From Phocoena phocoena (Eukaryota; Chordata; Mammalia; Artiodactyla; Phocoenidae): a stretch of DNA of 64,000 bases. Under the pieces are notes generated by a model that searched no databases, was not told where the DNA came from, and worked only from the letters and a program-made list of their open reading frames with translations. The stretch covers positions 43,107,124 through 43,171,123 of the forward strand of contig NC_089226.1 in NCBI RefSeq assembly GCF_963924675.1, read 5' to 3'. Within the stretch, counting starts at the first letter, position 1, and each line of letters opens with the position of its first letter. Position numbers and translations under genes: made by a program. This document shows positions 35,960-47,715 of this stretch, piece by piece.

Positions 35960-37335
35960 ATTTTTGAAGAGTTATGTTATGATTGTACACTATATTCTAG
36001 TAAGTGTCAGGTGAATATTAAATAGAATGGAAAAGTATTTTCAGGCTTTTGCAGAACATGGAGATTTTGATATATATTTTGGCATCATCTTTATTTCTTT
36101 TTTTATATTATAGGAAAATGCCACTGCATGGATGTCAATATCAAATTATAATCTACATTGTCCTCTATGTTTTTCCTTTTTGTTCTTTAGCCTTTTCAGT
36201 TAAAAATGAATACTTTCCTTCTTTAAACTTCTCATTGTTATATAACATAAAATGACATTAAATCCAATTAAGCTGGAACAATCCTCTTTCTTTCACTACA
36301 TATTTGTCAGAGTGTTGAATATTTCTGTAAGGGTACAAAGGTTAGTACTTCTGTTTTTATTTTTAACATCAAGAGAAAAAGATGAAGAATTAAGTGAGTT
36401 GGGCCAAGGCAAATCTTTGAAGTCCTGAGACATCAGGTGGTACTTAATCCATGAATCATGCTACCTCCCAGCAGGTAACAAGCAGCTATTCCAATGCAGG
36501 TCAAAAATGAAAATTGTAAATTAAAGGAAAGAATAAAGAATCAGTGAAGTATTTGACAGTTTGATATGACCTATACTCTGAGTACAAAATATCAATAAAA
36601 ATCATAGCAAAACAGTTGTTGGTTTCATTTTGATGATGTTCTATTCCCATATGAATCAAAACAGATATCTGAAACAATGAAAATCACACCCAAAGAAGTG
36701 TTTTCAGATATGAAAATGGTCACATTTACCACCTTAAAGTTTCAGGTAACTAGGACCTGGAGAGGTTTATACCACCCAGTAACTAAGCTCAAAAAGTATG
36801 GATTGGGGCTTGAAAACTCACAATGGTACTCCCCCTGTGCACTGAACTTATTTAATTAGGTTGGTTTTTTATGTGCATTATCATATAAAATTATAGCTTG
36901 GACTTTTACTCAGAACTTTCCAGTATATACCTCGTACTACTATCTGTGTTATCTTTCTAAATTTAGATCTGATAATGACACTTCTTTTCCAAAAATTAAC
37001 TTGTAGTAAAAACCCTATTGAGTATGGGATAGGTCCACTTTATTTATAATAGCATTCCATGCCTTTCTCAGCCTGGCACAAATCTTCATTATCCTGTTTA
37101 CCACAGCATCCTCAGTGCCCCACTAGTGGGCCACACACACCTTGTGGTCTCTGTAGGTTGTGCAGTGTACTGACATTCACATAGGCTACAGGTAAGTGCT
37201 CCCCCTGCAGTTGAGGAATGTGATATTCCTTCTCTTTACTCACTGTACCCTTCCTTATCTTACTGTGAATTTTACATTAAATTTTCTTTTTTTCTAATAC
37301 TATGGTTTTCTCTTACACCATTGCCAATTTTCAGG
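35960..37335. other. Unassigned AT-rich sequence
   Basis: No gene. 37065-37200 has a weakly L2/MIR-like order (CCTGGCACAAATC, CACCTTGTGGTCTCTG) but is not convincing. Confidence 0.45.
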
Positions 37336-37339
37336 TACT

Positions 37340-37560
37340 CTTTCTTTTACCTAAGATGACTTTTCTACTGTTTAATCTATAAACTCAGAGACATTCTTCA
37401 GGACCCAGATAAAACATCACCTATTCTCTGAAACCTAAACTACTATGACTCAAAATTTATAACTGCTTACTAAGAATTCTATGTATTTTAATTTATTGCA
37501 CTATGTGGCTTTTTTACACCTCTCTTTTCTTATGGGTTTATTCACTTGCCTCTACTACTG
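37340..37560 (+). repeat. L2-like 3' fragment
   Basis: TCTTTCTTTTACCTAAGATGAC, TTCTTCAGGACCCAGATAAAACATCACC, TATTTTAATTTATTGCACTATG, GGGTTTATTCACTTGCCTC follow the L2 order ('cagctcaaatgtcacctcc...'). Confidence 0.55.
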
Positions 37561-37710
37561 CATTAGTTTCCTACTATTGTTATAACAAATTGTCACCAAT
37601 GTGGTGGCTTAAATCTACACAAATTTATTCTATTATAGCTCTAGAGGTTAAAAGTCTGAAACAGGTGCTACTGGGTTAAAATCAAGGTGTCAAAAATGGC
37701 AATCAAAGAT
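37561..37710 (+). repeat. Fragment of a common dispersed mammalian repeat
   Basis: TTAGTTTCCTACTATTGTTATAACAAATTG, AATGTGGTGGCTTAAATC, AAATTTATTC, TAGCTCTAGAGGTTAAAAGTC, ATCAAGGTGTC. This order is shared by a very widespread mammalian interspersed repeat; I cannot name the family with certainty. It is interrupted on its right by the L1 tail. Confidence 0.5.
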
Positions 37711-37717
37711 GGCAATG

Positions 37718-37870
37718 CGAGGGGTGGGATAGGGAGGATGGGAGGGAGACACAGGAGGGAGGAGATATGGGGATGTATGTGTATGTGTAGCTGATTCACT
37801 TTGTTATATAGCAGAAACTAACACACCACTGTAAAGCAATTATACTCCAATAAAGATGTTAAAAAAAAGA
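37718..37870 (+). mobile_element. 5'-truncated L1 tail (3' UTR only)
   Basis: Starts CGAGGGGTGGGATAGGG and ends TACTCCAATAAAGATGTTAAAAAAAAG. Flanked by GGCAATG at 37711-37717 and 37875-37881, a short probable target duplication. No coding sequence. Confidence 0.9.
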
Positions 37871-37881
37871 AAAAGGCAATG

Positions 37882-39620
37882 TTGTCTTTCACTGGTCCCT
37901 GAATTTGCCATAGTCATTCCTGAGCTCAAGATTCCTGAAATGCATTTCCCCTCTTTTCCATCTTTTCAACTTTTGCTTATTTTTCTAAATGCATCTGTAG
38001 GTATTTCTATTACACAAAGCCTTTTCCAAATAGTGCTGTCCCATTTGGTCTGCTTCATTGATAGAACTGGATACTTATCGTTTTGGTATCATTTACCTCA
38101 AAGTTTCCCAGTCTCCTGGATATTAGAATTCTTGAGTGTGAATTAAATACAGAGATTATCAGATATTTCTCCCATAAATTCTAGTTCAACACTACTGAGC
38201 TGGGGCTTAGGAGTATGTATTGAAGTGTTCACAGATAATTTCTTTCTCTGGGGAATTTAAGCAAATACTCTGCCTTTCACTGACAATTTGTTATATTAAC
38301 AAAATTAATAGCAGGATGAGCCATTAGAGTCACATAACCCAACCATTCTTCATGGGCTGAAATCTCCTGTAAACATTTCTACTACATATCCATCCATTTT
38401 ATGCTCCTGAAGAAATCTTCCACCTTTTACGGTTTGAGAGCAAATTGTTTTTCATATGAAACTCAAATCCATTTTATTAATAGTTTTCATTTATTCCCTT
38501 ACTTTGAACTTTGGGGATATGGAGACCAAGTTAGATCTTTCTTTTAAAGGACAGCCACTCAATTATGAGATAGAGGCTATTATTCCCACTTGACTCCATT
38601 ATTTTCTAAAATTCAAATCTTCTATTCCATTGACCTTCTGCAAAAGCCAAGATTTCACTCTCCTAACTACCAACGCCTTGACCTGGAGGTCCAATATCAT
38701 AGCAACTATCCACATGCGCACACTGAGGAAATAAAATGTGATGAGTGTTACTATAGGATTGAATTTATAATTTAACTTAAACATGTTTATATAGCTACAT
38801 ATAGCTAAACATAAAGTCTAAGTTCAGACATGGAGAGACTTCTCTAGGAAATATTTACCTAACTTCATGAAAGAGTGAGTAAAACTGAAGTTTCACAAAT
38901 ATATGATTCAATCACATGTGAAAAATAAAAGCTTATGGTTGCAATGGGAAGAAAGGTAAATTACATTTGCAAAAGGTCAAAGATGTGTATTTACAAGATT
39001 TTTCCTTAGATAATATGTATGATTCATTGGAAAGTAGTTTGGGCAAACTTACATAGTTGGTGATAATGTTTGGTTTATTTTGGTTAGGTGTTTATGCCAT
39101 TGAAAGTAAGTTCAATTCTATTTTAGAGGCAATAGAGGATCACTGGAACTTTTGAAGAAAGAAAAATAAATCTCAGGGGGATATGTGGGTGAGGCATGAA
39201 GACTGTCTTCTACTTAGAATCATTATCAATAAATTATTTTCTAAAAAGAATAATACTAAGGTACTAGAATTTTTGAAGAAAGGGTGAATATTCTTTCTTC
39301 ATTTCAATGACACCTATTAAGTTTAACTTTGTTTTTTTTTTTGATCATGGAAGGATCTTAATATTTAATATGTTCATAATTAAATTATGGTCCTGCACAA
39401 TTCAGATAGTATAGGTATTTTGATATAGCAACAGCTTACAATTTTTCATTGCCTATCCAGAAAGAAATAACTTTTAAACTAAAATTTAAATAAAGAATTG
39501 CCATTTGGATGTTTAAGAAAATACATGGAATGTATCTGATTCTTTACAATATCTAGGTAGTTTAGTCTAGAAGGTATTACAGCCAAACAAAGCTTCTTAT
39601 AAGTCTAGCTGTGTAACTTT
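37882..39620. other. Unassigned sequence
   Basis: No gene or repeat recognised; frames at 37856-38146 and 38590-38784 have no family resemblance. Confidence 0.5.
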
Positions 39621-39624
39621 CAGC

Positions 39625-39960
39625 CTCAAATTTTTTCCTGTGTTTCCTTCAGATCTCAATTCTAAAGTCACCTATTCAGTGAGACTTCCTGGGTGCCTGG
39701 TATGAAATGGCATCCACGTTTTAATATTTCATATTATCTCCTTGATACATATGGGTATGAATTGATATGACTCCATCTGTTTACTATTTTATAATGGTAA
39801 ACTATCTCACATAATTCTCAACGTCATTTTCATTATCAGCTGCATATTAAAGAAAAGGAAACTGAGGCTAAGGAAATTTTAATTGACTGGCTGAATTCAG
39901 AGTTTGTAAGTGCAGAGTCAGATCAGTAGTTTTTTCACTCTGCTATGTTATCCTTTTATA
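39625..39960. repeat. L2-like and MIR fragments in tandem
   Basis: 39640-39770 (CCTTCAGATCTCAATTCTAAAGTCACC, GAGACTTCCTGGGTGCC) resembles L2. 39795-39960 (CATAATTCTCAACGTCATTTTCATTATC, AAGGAAACTGAGGCTAAGGAAATT, AGTTTGTAAGTGCAGAG) is antisense MIR. Confidence 0.6.
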
Positions 39961-41190
39961 AGGACAGGCATTTAATCCTAAGTCTTAATAATGTCTTTTA
40001 AATGTTTTTCAATTATTTAGCTTTTGTATTTTCAATCTGAAACAGGCATGCAGGGATAATAGTTTAAAATATTGACCAGACCTATATTTTCATGATTGGT
40101 TCCCTACTGTTAACTGTATCTTCTATGACCTATGCTTATAATTAAAAACAAAACAAAACAAAAAAACCACCAAAATCTATAGGCCTATATTCTAGCTCAA
40201 TGGATTCATTCTTGCTGAAACTTTTTAAATTATTTTGTGACTTTTTCATGTCATTATTATGTGAATTTTTCATGTCATTTACCATTTTGAATTTCTGTTG
40301 ACTCAAAAGTAAAAACTTGGATTAAATTATCTCTAAGGACTCTCATCCTCAAATTTTCTAACAATCTTATAATGGTTCTTATAATGACTTATAAAATCAC
40401 TGATAAAAGTGGTTCTTGTAATGAATGAATGACCAATTGCCAATTGGGTAAAGCAATGCTATCCCTTTTATTACCTCTGTTGTCTACTCTGCTGGCTACC
40501 CTTACTCTATTTATAACCTGAATATAAATACTTTACTAGAGGACCCAGAAAATTGGTTAAATAACCACTCTAAATAAAATTAATGAAATTCTATAAGACT
40601 TCTACCAAGGTATCTGAAATGCAAGGTAAGAGCCAAAAGGGAGTTAAAAGTCCATTATGAGACGTCAGAAAAAGAAGGAGAATTTGTTTTATAGAGACAT
40701 TCTGAAGTAGTTGATACCCAATTAATTTAACTTCAGGAAACCTACAATTTAGTCCAGATTTTGACACATAATGGCTAGACAATCCTGAGTGAATAAATAA
40801 AGTTCTCCAAAGCTCAGTATCTTATTGGATCAAAAGAAATCAATAACTTGTCCTTCACCATATCCTCTGGTAGCTTTCCAGGAACTGGATCAGGAGCAGT
40901 GCAGGGGGAAAGTAAAATAAATGTACAAAAATAACTAAAACCCAAGATCAAATGAGAGCATCTCAGATAAGGTGCTGTCAAGGTTCAGAAAAAGAATTCT
41001 TTCCTACAAGGTGGGTGAGCCAATTGGTAGAGTATCATTCTGAGTACATATAAATGAATAGAATGGTGACAATTTCTAATTGGCTTTCTTAAATATTGTG
41101 TAATAACTTATTTTTCAAAATAAAGTGTTTATATTGTTTGTTCATCTCATAAAACTAATGCATGACCGTTATGGAAATAATAATGTCCAC
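39961..41190. other. Unassigned sequence
   Basis: No gene seen. A short A-rich stretch (AAACAAAACAAAACAAAAAAA) lies near 40145-40168. Confidence 0.5.
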
Positions 41191-41194
41191 TCTT

Positions 41195-41420
41195 TATTCA
41201 ACATTAATTATGCACCAGCAACAAATAGTGCTTGGTGTCTCTTAATATCACCTCATTTGATTTGCACCATCTTTACATTAGATGGAAATTATTACTAACC
41301 ATTTTGGAGACGAGAAACTGAGAATCAGAAAAGTTTACAATGAACCCAAGATCATGGAGCTAAGACGGGAGCAAAAGAGTTCAAATCCAGATGTGTCTAA
41401 TTCCACAATTTCTACTCCTA
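41195..41420 (-). repeat. MIR fragment
   Basis: TTATGCACCAGCAACAAATAG, TTTGATTTGCACCATCTTTAC, ACCATTTTGGAGACGAGAAACTGAG, AGATCATGGAGCTAAG, GTTCAAATCCAGATGTGTC is the antisense MIR order, with 'acagctagtaagtgg' and 'tttgaacccagg' equivalents present. The 63-codon frame 41282-41473 is a by-product. Confidence 0.75.
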
Positions 41421-41527
41421 AATATAAGGCTTTACAGAAAATACAGGTAAAACATATATGTAAACATTTGTAGTACCACTCACCGTGGAATTAACAGTGC
41501 TAATGTTTGTTAAGTTATATACACTAT

Positions 41528-41548
41528 ACACACACACACACACACAAG
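41528..41548. repeat. (CA)n microsatellite
   Basis: About 10 uninterrupted CA units. Confidence 0.9.
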
Positions 41549-41925
41549 TACATTTATGCAGTGTTCAACGTGAAAACTTCAGATGACGCTAAAGTTCTAA
41601 GATGAAAAGTGAAAGTGCCCAACTTGACACTATCTTTATTTTTCTCTCATGTAATAACCACTATGAACATATTCTTATATAGACCTTCATAAATTTGAAT
41701 AGATATATATCTGAAACTCATTTTAAATCAACTCCCCAGAGTTTAACGTCTGTCATTATTATATATTTAGCTTAACTACATAAAAATAGAAAAATCCTAT
41801 GACATTCTACATAATGCAATATCTTCACATAATTTTCAATTCAATTTTTGAAGGGTGCATTTGATTAATTGACAAATCTACGTATGAATGCTTGACATCA
41901 TAATAATAGCAATGTTAAAACAAGC
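41549..41925. other. Unassigned AT-rich sequence
   Basis: Nothing recognised. Confidence 0.5.
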
Positions 41926-41929
41926 TATC

Positions 41930-42155
41930 GTTGATTTAATACCAGATATTTTAGACATGTACATGTAATTTTAATATTCATGGTATCTGTTCATGTTAGT
42001 TTTATTTCCACTGTACATTTGAGAAGACGGAAACTTAGGACAATTGAGTAACTCACTCTATGTTTCATAACCAGTCATAAAGGGGAATTGATCTAGAATC
42101 TGTGACTATAAAGTCAGTTCTCTATTCACTGTAATGACTTCACTCTGCTGCTTTC
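41930..42155 (-). repeat. MIR fragment
   Basis: TATTTCCACTGTACATTTGAGAAGACGGAAACTTAGGAC, GAGTAACTCACTCTATG, AGTCATAAAGGGGAATTGATC, CACTCTGCTGCTT follow antisense MIR. Confidence 0.7.
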
Positions 42156-42830
42156 TGTGGTTTGAGACATTTCCTTTCCAGCACAGAGTTTAACTTTGCA
42201 TAAACATACCCATCTTGGTCAAATTTGCTAAGTAATTATCAAATTTTACTTTTCTTTGTACTATGTGGCTATAAAATCTGGTTTTCTAAGCGGTTGCCAA
42301 AATTCAGTGAATGGAACATTCCAAAGAACGATATAGATTTTTTGTTTCAGATAAACTCAGCAAGGCAAAATTATCTACCACAAAGGGAACTTGCAAGTTG
42401 TACTTTTGTTCTATATCTTTCCAAGACATTGGAAAAGGCATTAGTCTCAGTTCAATATACCTTTGTAGGCTTCCTGTTATTTCAATCATATCCATGAAGT
42501 GGAACATTTAAAATCTTTCTGTAAAAGCTTAGGCAAGTGAGGCAAAGCAGAAAAATAAATGCTTGTATTTGCTTTAAACTTCTTTTTCTTATTGGACTAT
42601 AGGGAGAGTCAGTTGGGATGATTTCTATCAGAATTTGCTGCTTCCATGGTTTAAATCCAAGAGTAAAGATTGGATGGATTATAAATGTATAATAAATGGT
42701 ATGGTATTCCTAGCGATTGTATCAAAACCATTAAGCTGTATATTTGTCATGATATTAATTAACTTAGAAGGTATATTAGCCCTGTTTTCTTTCTTCTCTT
42801 CCTCTTTCCCTCCACCTCTTCTTTCTCTCT
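42156..42830. other. Unassigned sequence
   Basis: No gene or repeat recognised; a pyrimidine-rich run (42785-42835) leads into the next SINE. Confidence 0.5.
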
Positions 42831-42835
42831 CTCTC

Positions 42836-43046
42836 TTTTTTTTTTTTTTTTTTTGCAATACGTGGGACTCTCACTGTTGTGGCCTCTCCCATTGCGGAAC
42901 ATAGGCTCCGGACACACAGGCTCAGCGGCCATGGCTTATGGGCCTAGCTGCTCCGCAGCATGTAGGATCTTCCCGGACCAGGGCACGAACCGGTGTCCCC
43001 TGCATCCGCAGGCGGACTCTCAACCACTGCACCACCAGGGAAGTCC
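42836..43046 (-). mobile_element. tRNA-derived SINE (CHR type)
   Basis: Minus strand: head TTCCCTGGTGGTGCAGTGG, B-box-like GGTTCGTGCCC, poly-A tail (T-run 42836-42854). The flanks are both TCTCT + T-run, so the target duplication cannot be delimited. It inserted in a pyrimidine tract, a favoured L1-type target. Confidence 0.95.
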
Positions 43047-43049
43047 TCT

Positions 43050-43464
43050 CTTTTTTTCTTTTCCATCATAGCAAAATGTCTCTGGGGGCTCAAGATATAA
43101 TTCAGAGAAGACACCAAATAAAGACAGAACAAATCTGAAAGAATGGTGGAAAGAAGCCCAGTCTTTCCTTGAGAGTACTGGGTTAGACACTCTGCCCAGT
43201 TGACCACCACTATAGCACTGACATCATAGCAACTTTATCTGTGAATCCATCTCCCCACTGTCCCCTGCCACCTTCTCTCTTTTTCTATCAGCTTGGTGTT
43301 CTGGTCTCTGCTTATCTACCTTCCTCCCTTTCACTCTCTGGGATCTAAGTTACTGAAAGTTAGTAGGGGACGTGTATAAGAAATATACAAATGTTAAATG
43401 ATTTGCCTGTGATTCAGCACAAGGGAAACATGCAGTGTATTTATGTGGACTTCAAGAAGTCAAC
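43050..43464. other. Unassigned sequence
   Basis: No gene or repeat recognised. Confidence 0.45.
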
Positions 43465-43695
43465 CTAAAGTAGTAGATAAGAGTATAAACTTTGGGACCA
43501 GAAAGAACAGACCTTGAATTTTGCTGTGACTACTAATTAGCTATATCAACTTGCTCTTAAACGTTTGGACCTCAAAATAGCGATCATATAATACCTTATA
43601 GAGTTGATATCATAACTAGAGTTTAAATGGGAAGATATATATAGTGTTAAGTATATTGACTTTTACATAGTAAATGCTCCATAAAAGATGGAGTA
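43465..43695 (+). repeat. MIR fragment
   Basis: GTAGATAAGAGTATAAACTTTGG, CTTGAATTTTGCTGTGACTACTAATTAGC, TTGCTCTTAAACGTTTGGACCTCA, GTTTAAATGGGAAGATATATATAGTG, TTTACATAGTAAATGCTCCATAAAAG follow plus-strand MIR. Confidence 0.75.
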
Positions 43696-43699
43696 TAAG

Positions 43700-44095
43700 A
43701 TGAGTGATATTTTTCCAGAGAGGCCTTGTCTGCTAATAAGGCAAACATTGATGGTCAATGAAAGCCTGGCACGTCTTTCCTTTAAGCACTTTCTAGGAAA
43801 CTAGAACTATTGGAAGATCTGTCATTTCAGTCTAGATCTGAGCCTCTTCTTCTACTTAGTAGAGAATCTAGATCCCACTGTACGTCACTGATCACAAGAT
43901 CCTATAGTTCAGGGACACTTGAGGATGTCAGGGGCCTGAAGACAATAAGGCTTTCTTATCCCAATTCACTAGCTGAATCACACACACAAATTGAAATGCA
44001 TAGTCAATTGCCTCACTCACTTTACTCACCTGATCAATAGGTGAGAGAGGGAACACAGTTTTGCACAGATCTCTTATTTGCTTTTACCTTCTGTT
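43700..44095. other. Unassigned sequence
   Basis: The plus frame 43810-44040 (76 codons) has no recognisable feature. Confidence 0.45.
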
Positions 44096-44103
44096 AGCCC
44101 TTG

Positions 44104-44313
44104 CAGTGGTCCCCAACCTTTTTGGCACCAAGGGCCAGTTTTGTAGAAGACAATTTTTCTCTGATGGGATGTGGGGGGCGGGCATCGTTCAGGCAGTAAT
44201 GCGAATATTGGGGAGCGATAGGGAGTGGCAGATGAAGTTTCACGCACTCACCTGCTACTCATCTCCTGTTGTGCGGCCCGGTTCCTGACAGGCCATGGAT
44301 TTGAGGATCCCTG
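44104..44313. mobile_element. hAT-like non-autonomous DNA transposon with exact 8-bp target duplication
   Basis: 210 bp. Left end CAGTGGTCCCCAACC; right end, read inward on the other strand, CAGGGATCCTCAAATCC. These are imperfect terminal inverted repeats sharing the CAG-G-TCC pattern. AGCCCTTG flanks it exactly on both sides (44096-44103 and 44314-44321); 8-bp duplications are the hallmark of hAT transposases. The body (CTTTTTGGCACCAAGGGCCAGTTTTG, ATTTTTCTCTGATGGGATGTGGGGG, GTTGTGCGGCCCGGTTCC) matches a common old mammalian hAT-type repeat from recall. There is no coding capacity. Confidence 0.9.
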
Positions 44314-44363
44314 AGCCCTTGTATGATCTCACTCGATGACAAGCACAATAAAAACTCTTCTTT

Positions 44364-44964
44364 ACAATCTAAGTGTCCATCATCAGATGAATGGATAAAG
44401 AAGAAGTGGCACATATATACAATGGAATATTACTCAGCCATAAAAAGAAACGAAATTGAGCTATTTGTAATGAGGTGGATAGACCTAGAGTCTGTCATAC
44501 AGAGTGAAGTAAGTCAGAAAGAGAAAGACAAATACCATATGCTAACACATATATATGGAACCTAAGGAAAAAAAAAAAAAGGTCATGAAGAACCTAGGGG
44601 TAAGAAAGGAATAAAGACACAGACCTACTAGAGAAAGGACTTGAGGATATGGGGAGGGGGAAGGGTAAGCTGCGACAAAGCGAGAGAGAGGCATGGACAT
44701 ATATGCACTACAAAATGTAAGGTAGTTAGCTAGTGGGAAGCAGCTGCATAGCACAGGGAGATAGGCTCAGTGCTTTGTGACCACCTGGAGGGGTGGAATA
44801 GGGTGGGTGGGAGGGAAGGAGATGCAAGAGGGAAGAGATATGGGAACATATGTGTATGTATAACTGATTCACTTTGTTATAAAGCAGAAACTGACACACC
44901 ACTGTAAAGCAATTATACTCCAATAAAAATGTAAAACAAACAAACAGAAAAAAAAAAAAAAACC
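44364..44964 (+). mobile_element. 5'-truncated L1 (end of ORF2 and 3' UTR)
   Basis: Begins in the last about 60 codons of ORF2 (CPSSDEW, MEYYSAIKRNEIE, ESVIQSEVSQKEKDKY, LTHIYGT; frame 44323-44565) and ends CAATAAAAATG plus poly-A (44948-44962). AACTCTTCTTT flanks it at 44353-44363 and 44965-44975, a clear 11-bp target duplication. It landed 40 bp beyond the hAT element's right duplication. Confidence 0.95.
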
Positions 44965-44975
44965 AACTCTTCTTT

Positions 44976-46164
44976 CCTTTAGCTTCCAACCAGTTCTGGC
45001 ACATAAAATACTTTTAGAAGATTTTCTTTTAAAGTGGTCACCAACATCTCCACCTGCAACACTCCCTGCCCTCCTGCCCTCTCCCTCTGGCAATAGCAGT
45101 GAAGTACATAGTCTTTGTCTTCATACATCACAGCCTCAAGCTCTGAAGACTTTTTTTGTGAGCTCTCTTCACCTCCTTTTTCTACCTGAGTTATTGACAT
45201 TGAAGTGCCAAGTACACTTTATTGTCTTTTTATTCCCTTGACTGGGGTTTCTTAGGCTGTATTTACAGTTGTTCATTTGTTTTCCTCCAGAGAATCTACT
45301 CCTTAATTTCCTCCAGAGGATCTACTCCTTAATTCACCACCCCCACCCCACTCAGTTGACAGAAGTAGGCTCCATCTACTTGAAATATTTGTTGTTTTCT
45401 TTCTCCTTAGGCCAGCTTCATGGAATCATCCAGTTGAGAATACAAGTTCATGCTTAAGTGTCATCTCTTCTTCCTGAGGACAATCTGCCTTCAGTTGTAC
45501 AGGGAGATGTCTGCTTTTCCAAGAATCTCAGAATTCCACTTCAACTGTGTATGATCTGTTCTCATTAAAAACCTAAAATCTAGAGAAATTTTGCTTTTTT
45601 CTAGGTACATTGCCACTTATAGAAAAGATATTGCATCATTTGTGTATACACGGGTCCTGTGATAGTTTTCAAGTTTTTATGGGGAGTCAGATGGTATCCT
45701 ATTCATGTTTTTATACCTATAGTATTGAACATATTTCTTGAACAGAGTAAGAAATAAACATTTTCTTTTGTTTTAAGGAAATACCTGTAGTCTGTGAGAA
45801 GATACCAAAATTGGCAAGCTAGAGAATTAAGTAGAGGTCTTCACCATTGACTATTATTTCTCAAAAAAAAAAAAAAAAGATTTTTGATTGAGATAAAGTT
45901 TCACTCTATTTTTATATTTCCAAAATAAGTTATACTATGTTTTTTGAGTTATTTTCACTTTAGATATATTCAACTTCTATGTACTAGAGAAGCCTTTGTT
46001 ATCTTGTCTTATTATAGTCTTATGACTATCTCAAGTTTGAAAGAAGTTTGAAAACTGGAATTACAGAGCAATAAATGTTTCTTTTCTATTTTCATTGAAT
46101 AATGCAATGACTCTCAAATTCTGTACTATCAGAGTGTGTCATTGAAAATATTCCCTCTCTATAC
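44976..46164. other. Unassigned sequence with a 26-bp tandem duplication and a poly-A run
   Basis: TTTCCTCCAGAGAATCTACTCCTTAA (26 bp) at 45281-45306 is repeated at 45307-45332 with one difference. A run of about 16 A lies near 45864-45879, with no element recognisable upstream. Confidence 0.6.
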
Positions 46165-46365
46165 ACAACAGGCTACAAACTTAAATAGATATCAGATTCC
46201 AAAATGGGACCCAGTATGGCCATCTGCTGAGTGACACTGAGTGATATATAGCCTTTCTGAGTTTGTTTTAGCACATGTAAAATGGTGGGTGATAATAATA
46301 TCCCCCCCACACCAAGTACACAGGATTGTCATGAAGATAAAATATTACAAAAGAAAGTAGTTTCT
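46165..46365 (+). repeat. Probable MIR fragment
   Basis: GCCTTTCTGAGTTTGTTTTAGCACATGTAAAATGGTGGGTGATAATAATATC and ACAGGATTGTCATGAAGATAAAATATTAC follow the MIR core and 3' part. Confidence 0.6.
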
Positions 46366-46910
46366 AAACTTTGAAACTCCTTTTAAGAGTAAGACATCAT
46401 TATAAATTTTGGCTTATAAAACAATACAACACCTAAACTTTTAGGATTCAATTTAAATGCAAAGAGTAAGCTCTAATTATCTGCCTAGTTGTTACTTAGT
46501 CTGTTGAAAGTGATATAAGACCAGAAGTTTTATACCCTTTGAGAAAAATTCCTAAATGAAATCTCTATGTTCTAATGGGAACTTTGCTTTAGGATTATTA
46601 GCTCACAGTATGAATTTCTTGTAATTTTTGACATATTTTAGAATCTATAACTATCAGATTTTGAAAAAGTTAAATTAGGATTGCAAATTAAGCATTACAA
46701 CTCAACTGGATCTCAAAAATCACAGTGGTCTGAGCAAAGTAATGCTTTTGAACCTGCAGAGAATTGAAGCTGCAAGTTTGGAGTTTTTTCCAGAGTTAAG
46801 AAATGTGATTCCTGGTTCTTCAGTTAGTGAATCTGATTAATTTATAGAGCATAATATGCTTAGCAAGGATTTTATTCATTTATCATGGGAAATAGGAGGG
46901 AAACTATTTC
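46366..46910. other. Unassigned sequence
   Basis: Nothing recognised. Confidence 0.5.
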
Positions 46911-46914
46911 ATGT

Positions 46915-47095
46915 AGTAGAAAGAGGAGTGGATTTTTCCTTAAAGACCTTGAATTTGAGTCTTAGCTCAACTACACATTAGTTGTGGGATCCACCTCTAG
47001 GCAAATTACTTTTGCCTATAGGTTTCTATTTCCTCAATTATTGAATTGTTTTTGAGAATCAAATGAAATGGCATTCGTTAAGTCCATGTATGCAT
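46915..47095 (+). repeat. MIR fragment
   Basis: GTAGAAAGAGGAGTGGATTTTTCC, CTTGAATTTGAGTCTTAGCTCAACTACACATTAGTTGTGGG, GGCAAATTACTTTTGCC, TTTCTATTTCCTCAATTATTG, TTTGAGAATCAAATGAAATGGC follow plus-strand MIR. Confidence 0.75.
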
Positions 47096-47199
47096 TTATT
47101 TATATATATATAATTTAGCTTTCAAAGATATAAGCAGAGTAATATTTCCCATTTAAGAAGAGAATACAGAAGCCATGGAATATAGGTATGTATAAGAAA

Positions 47200-47425
47200 A
47201 CATGTTGTATCCAAAGAATCACAACCTGATCTATGTTTGAGGAATGTTACAGAAAAGACAGGGAATTACTGAAGAAGAAACTAGATAGGAAGACAGAAGC
47301 CTGATTATGGAGGACTTTGTAAACAATGCTAAAGGGGGTTGGATTTTATTATTTATGTGATAGGGAGGATTTGAAAGGTTTTGCATAGGAAATCAGAATG
47401 GTGTACATCATGCATCGTGTATCAT
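47200..47425. repeat. L2-like fragment
   Basis: GATTATGGAGGACTTTGTAAACAATGCTAAAGGGGGTTGGATTTTATT matches the L2 'gggccttgtaggccatggtaaggactttggattttatt' block. Part of it (47263-47305) is repeated at 48432-48474. Confidence 0.65.
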
Positions 47426-47554
47426 GACCTAGAAAGAGACACTAGTGATGTGGTCTCTATCTATCATTTCAAAATACTCTGTTCCACTCTTCCACCTTGT
47501 TCAACATGGTCATTTTCATGGTCTCTGAATATGGTCAAGCCCTTTCCTAACTGC

Positions 47555-47715
47555 TAGCACATGTTATTGCTGTTCCCTCTGCTAGGAATCTTCTGATCAT
47601 GCCAAGCTCAGCAAAATGATGTCACTTCCTTAGAGACAGCTTCTCTGACACAGTTTCTAATGTGCTCCCCCTAACTTACTCTGTCTAAGGACTCTATCAC
47701 ATTAAGGTTAGATTT
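47555..47715 (+). repeat. L2-like 3' fragment
   Basis: TTGCTGTTCCCTCTGCTAGGAATC, GATGTCACTTCCTTAGAGACAGCTTCTCTGACACAG, GCTCCCCCTAACTTACTC follow L2 ('tgtcacctcctcagagaagcct'). Confidence 0.6.

Noticed and set aside
43810..44040. 76-codon Ser-rich frame
   Set aside because: No family resemblance and no transcription context.
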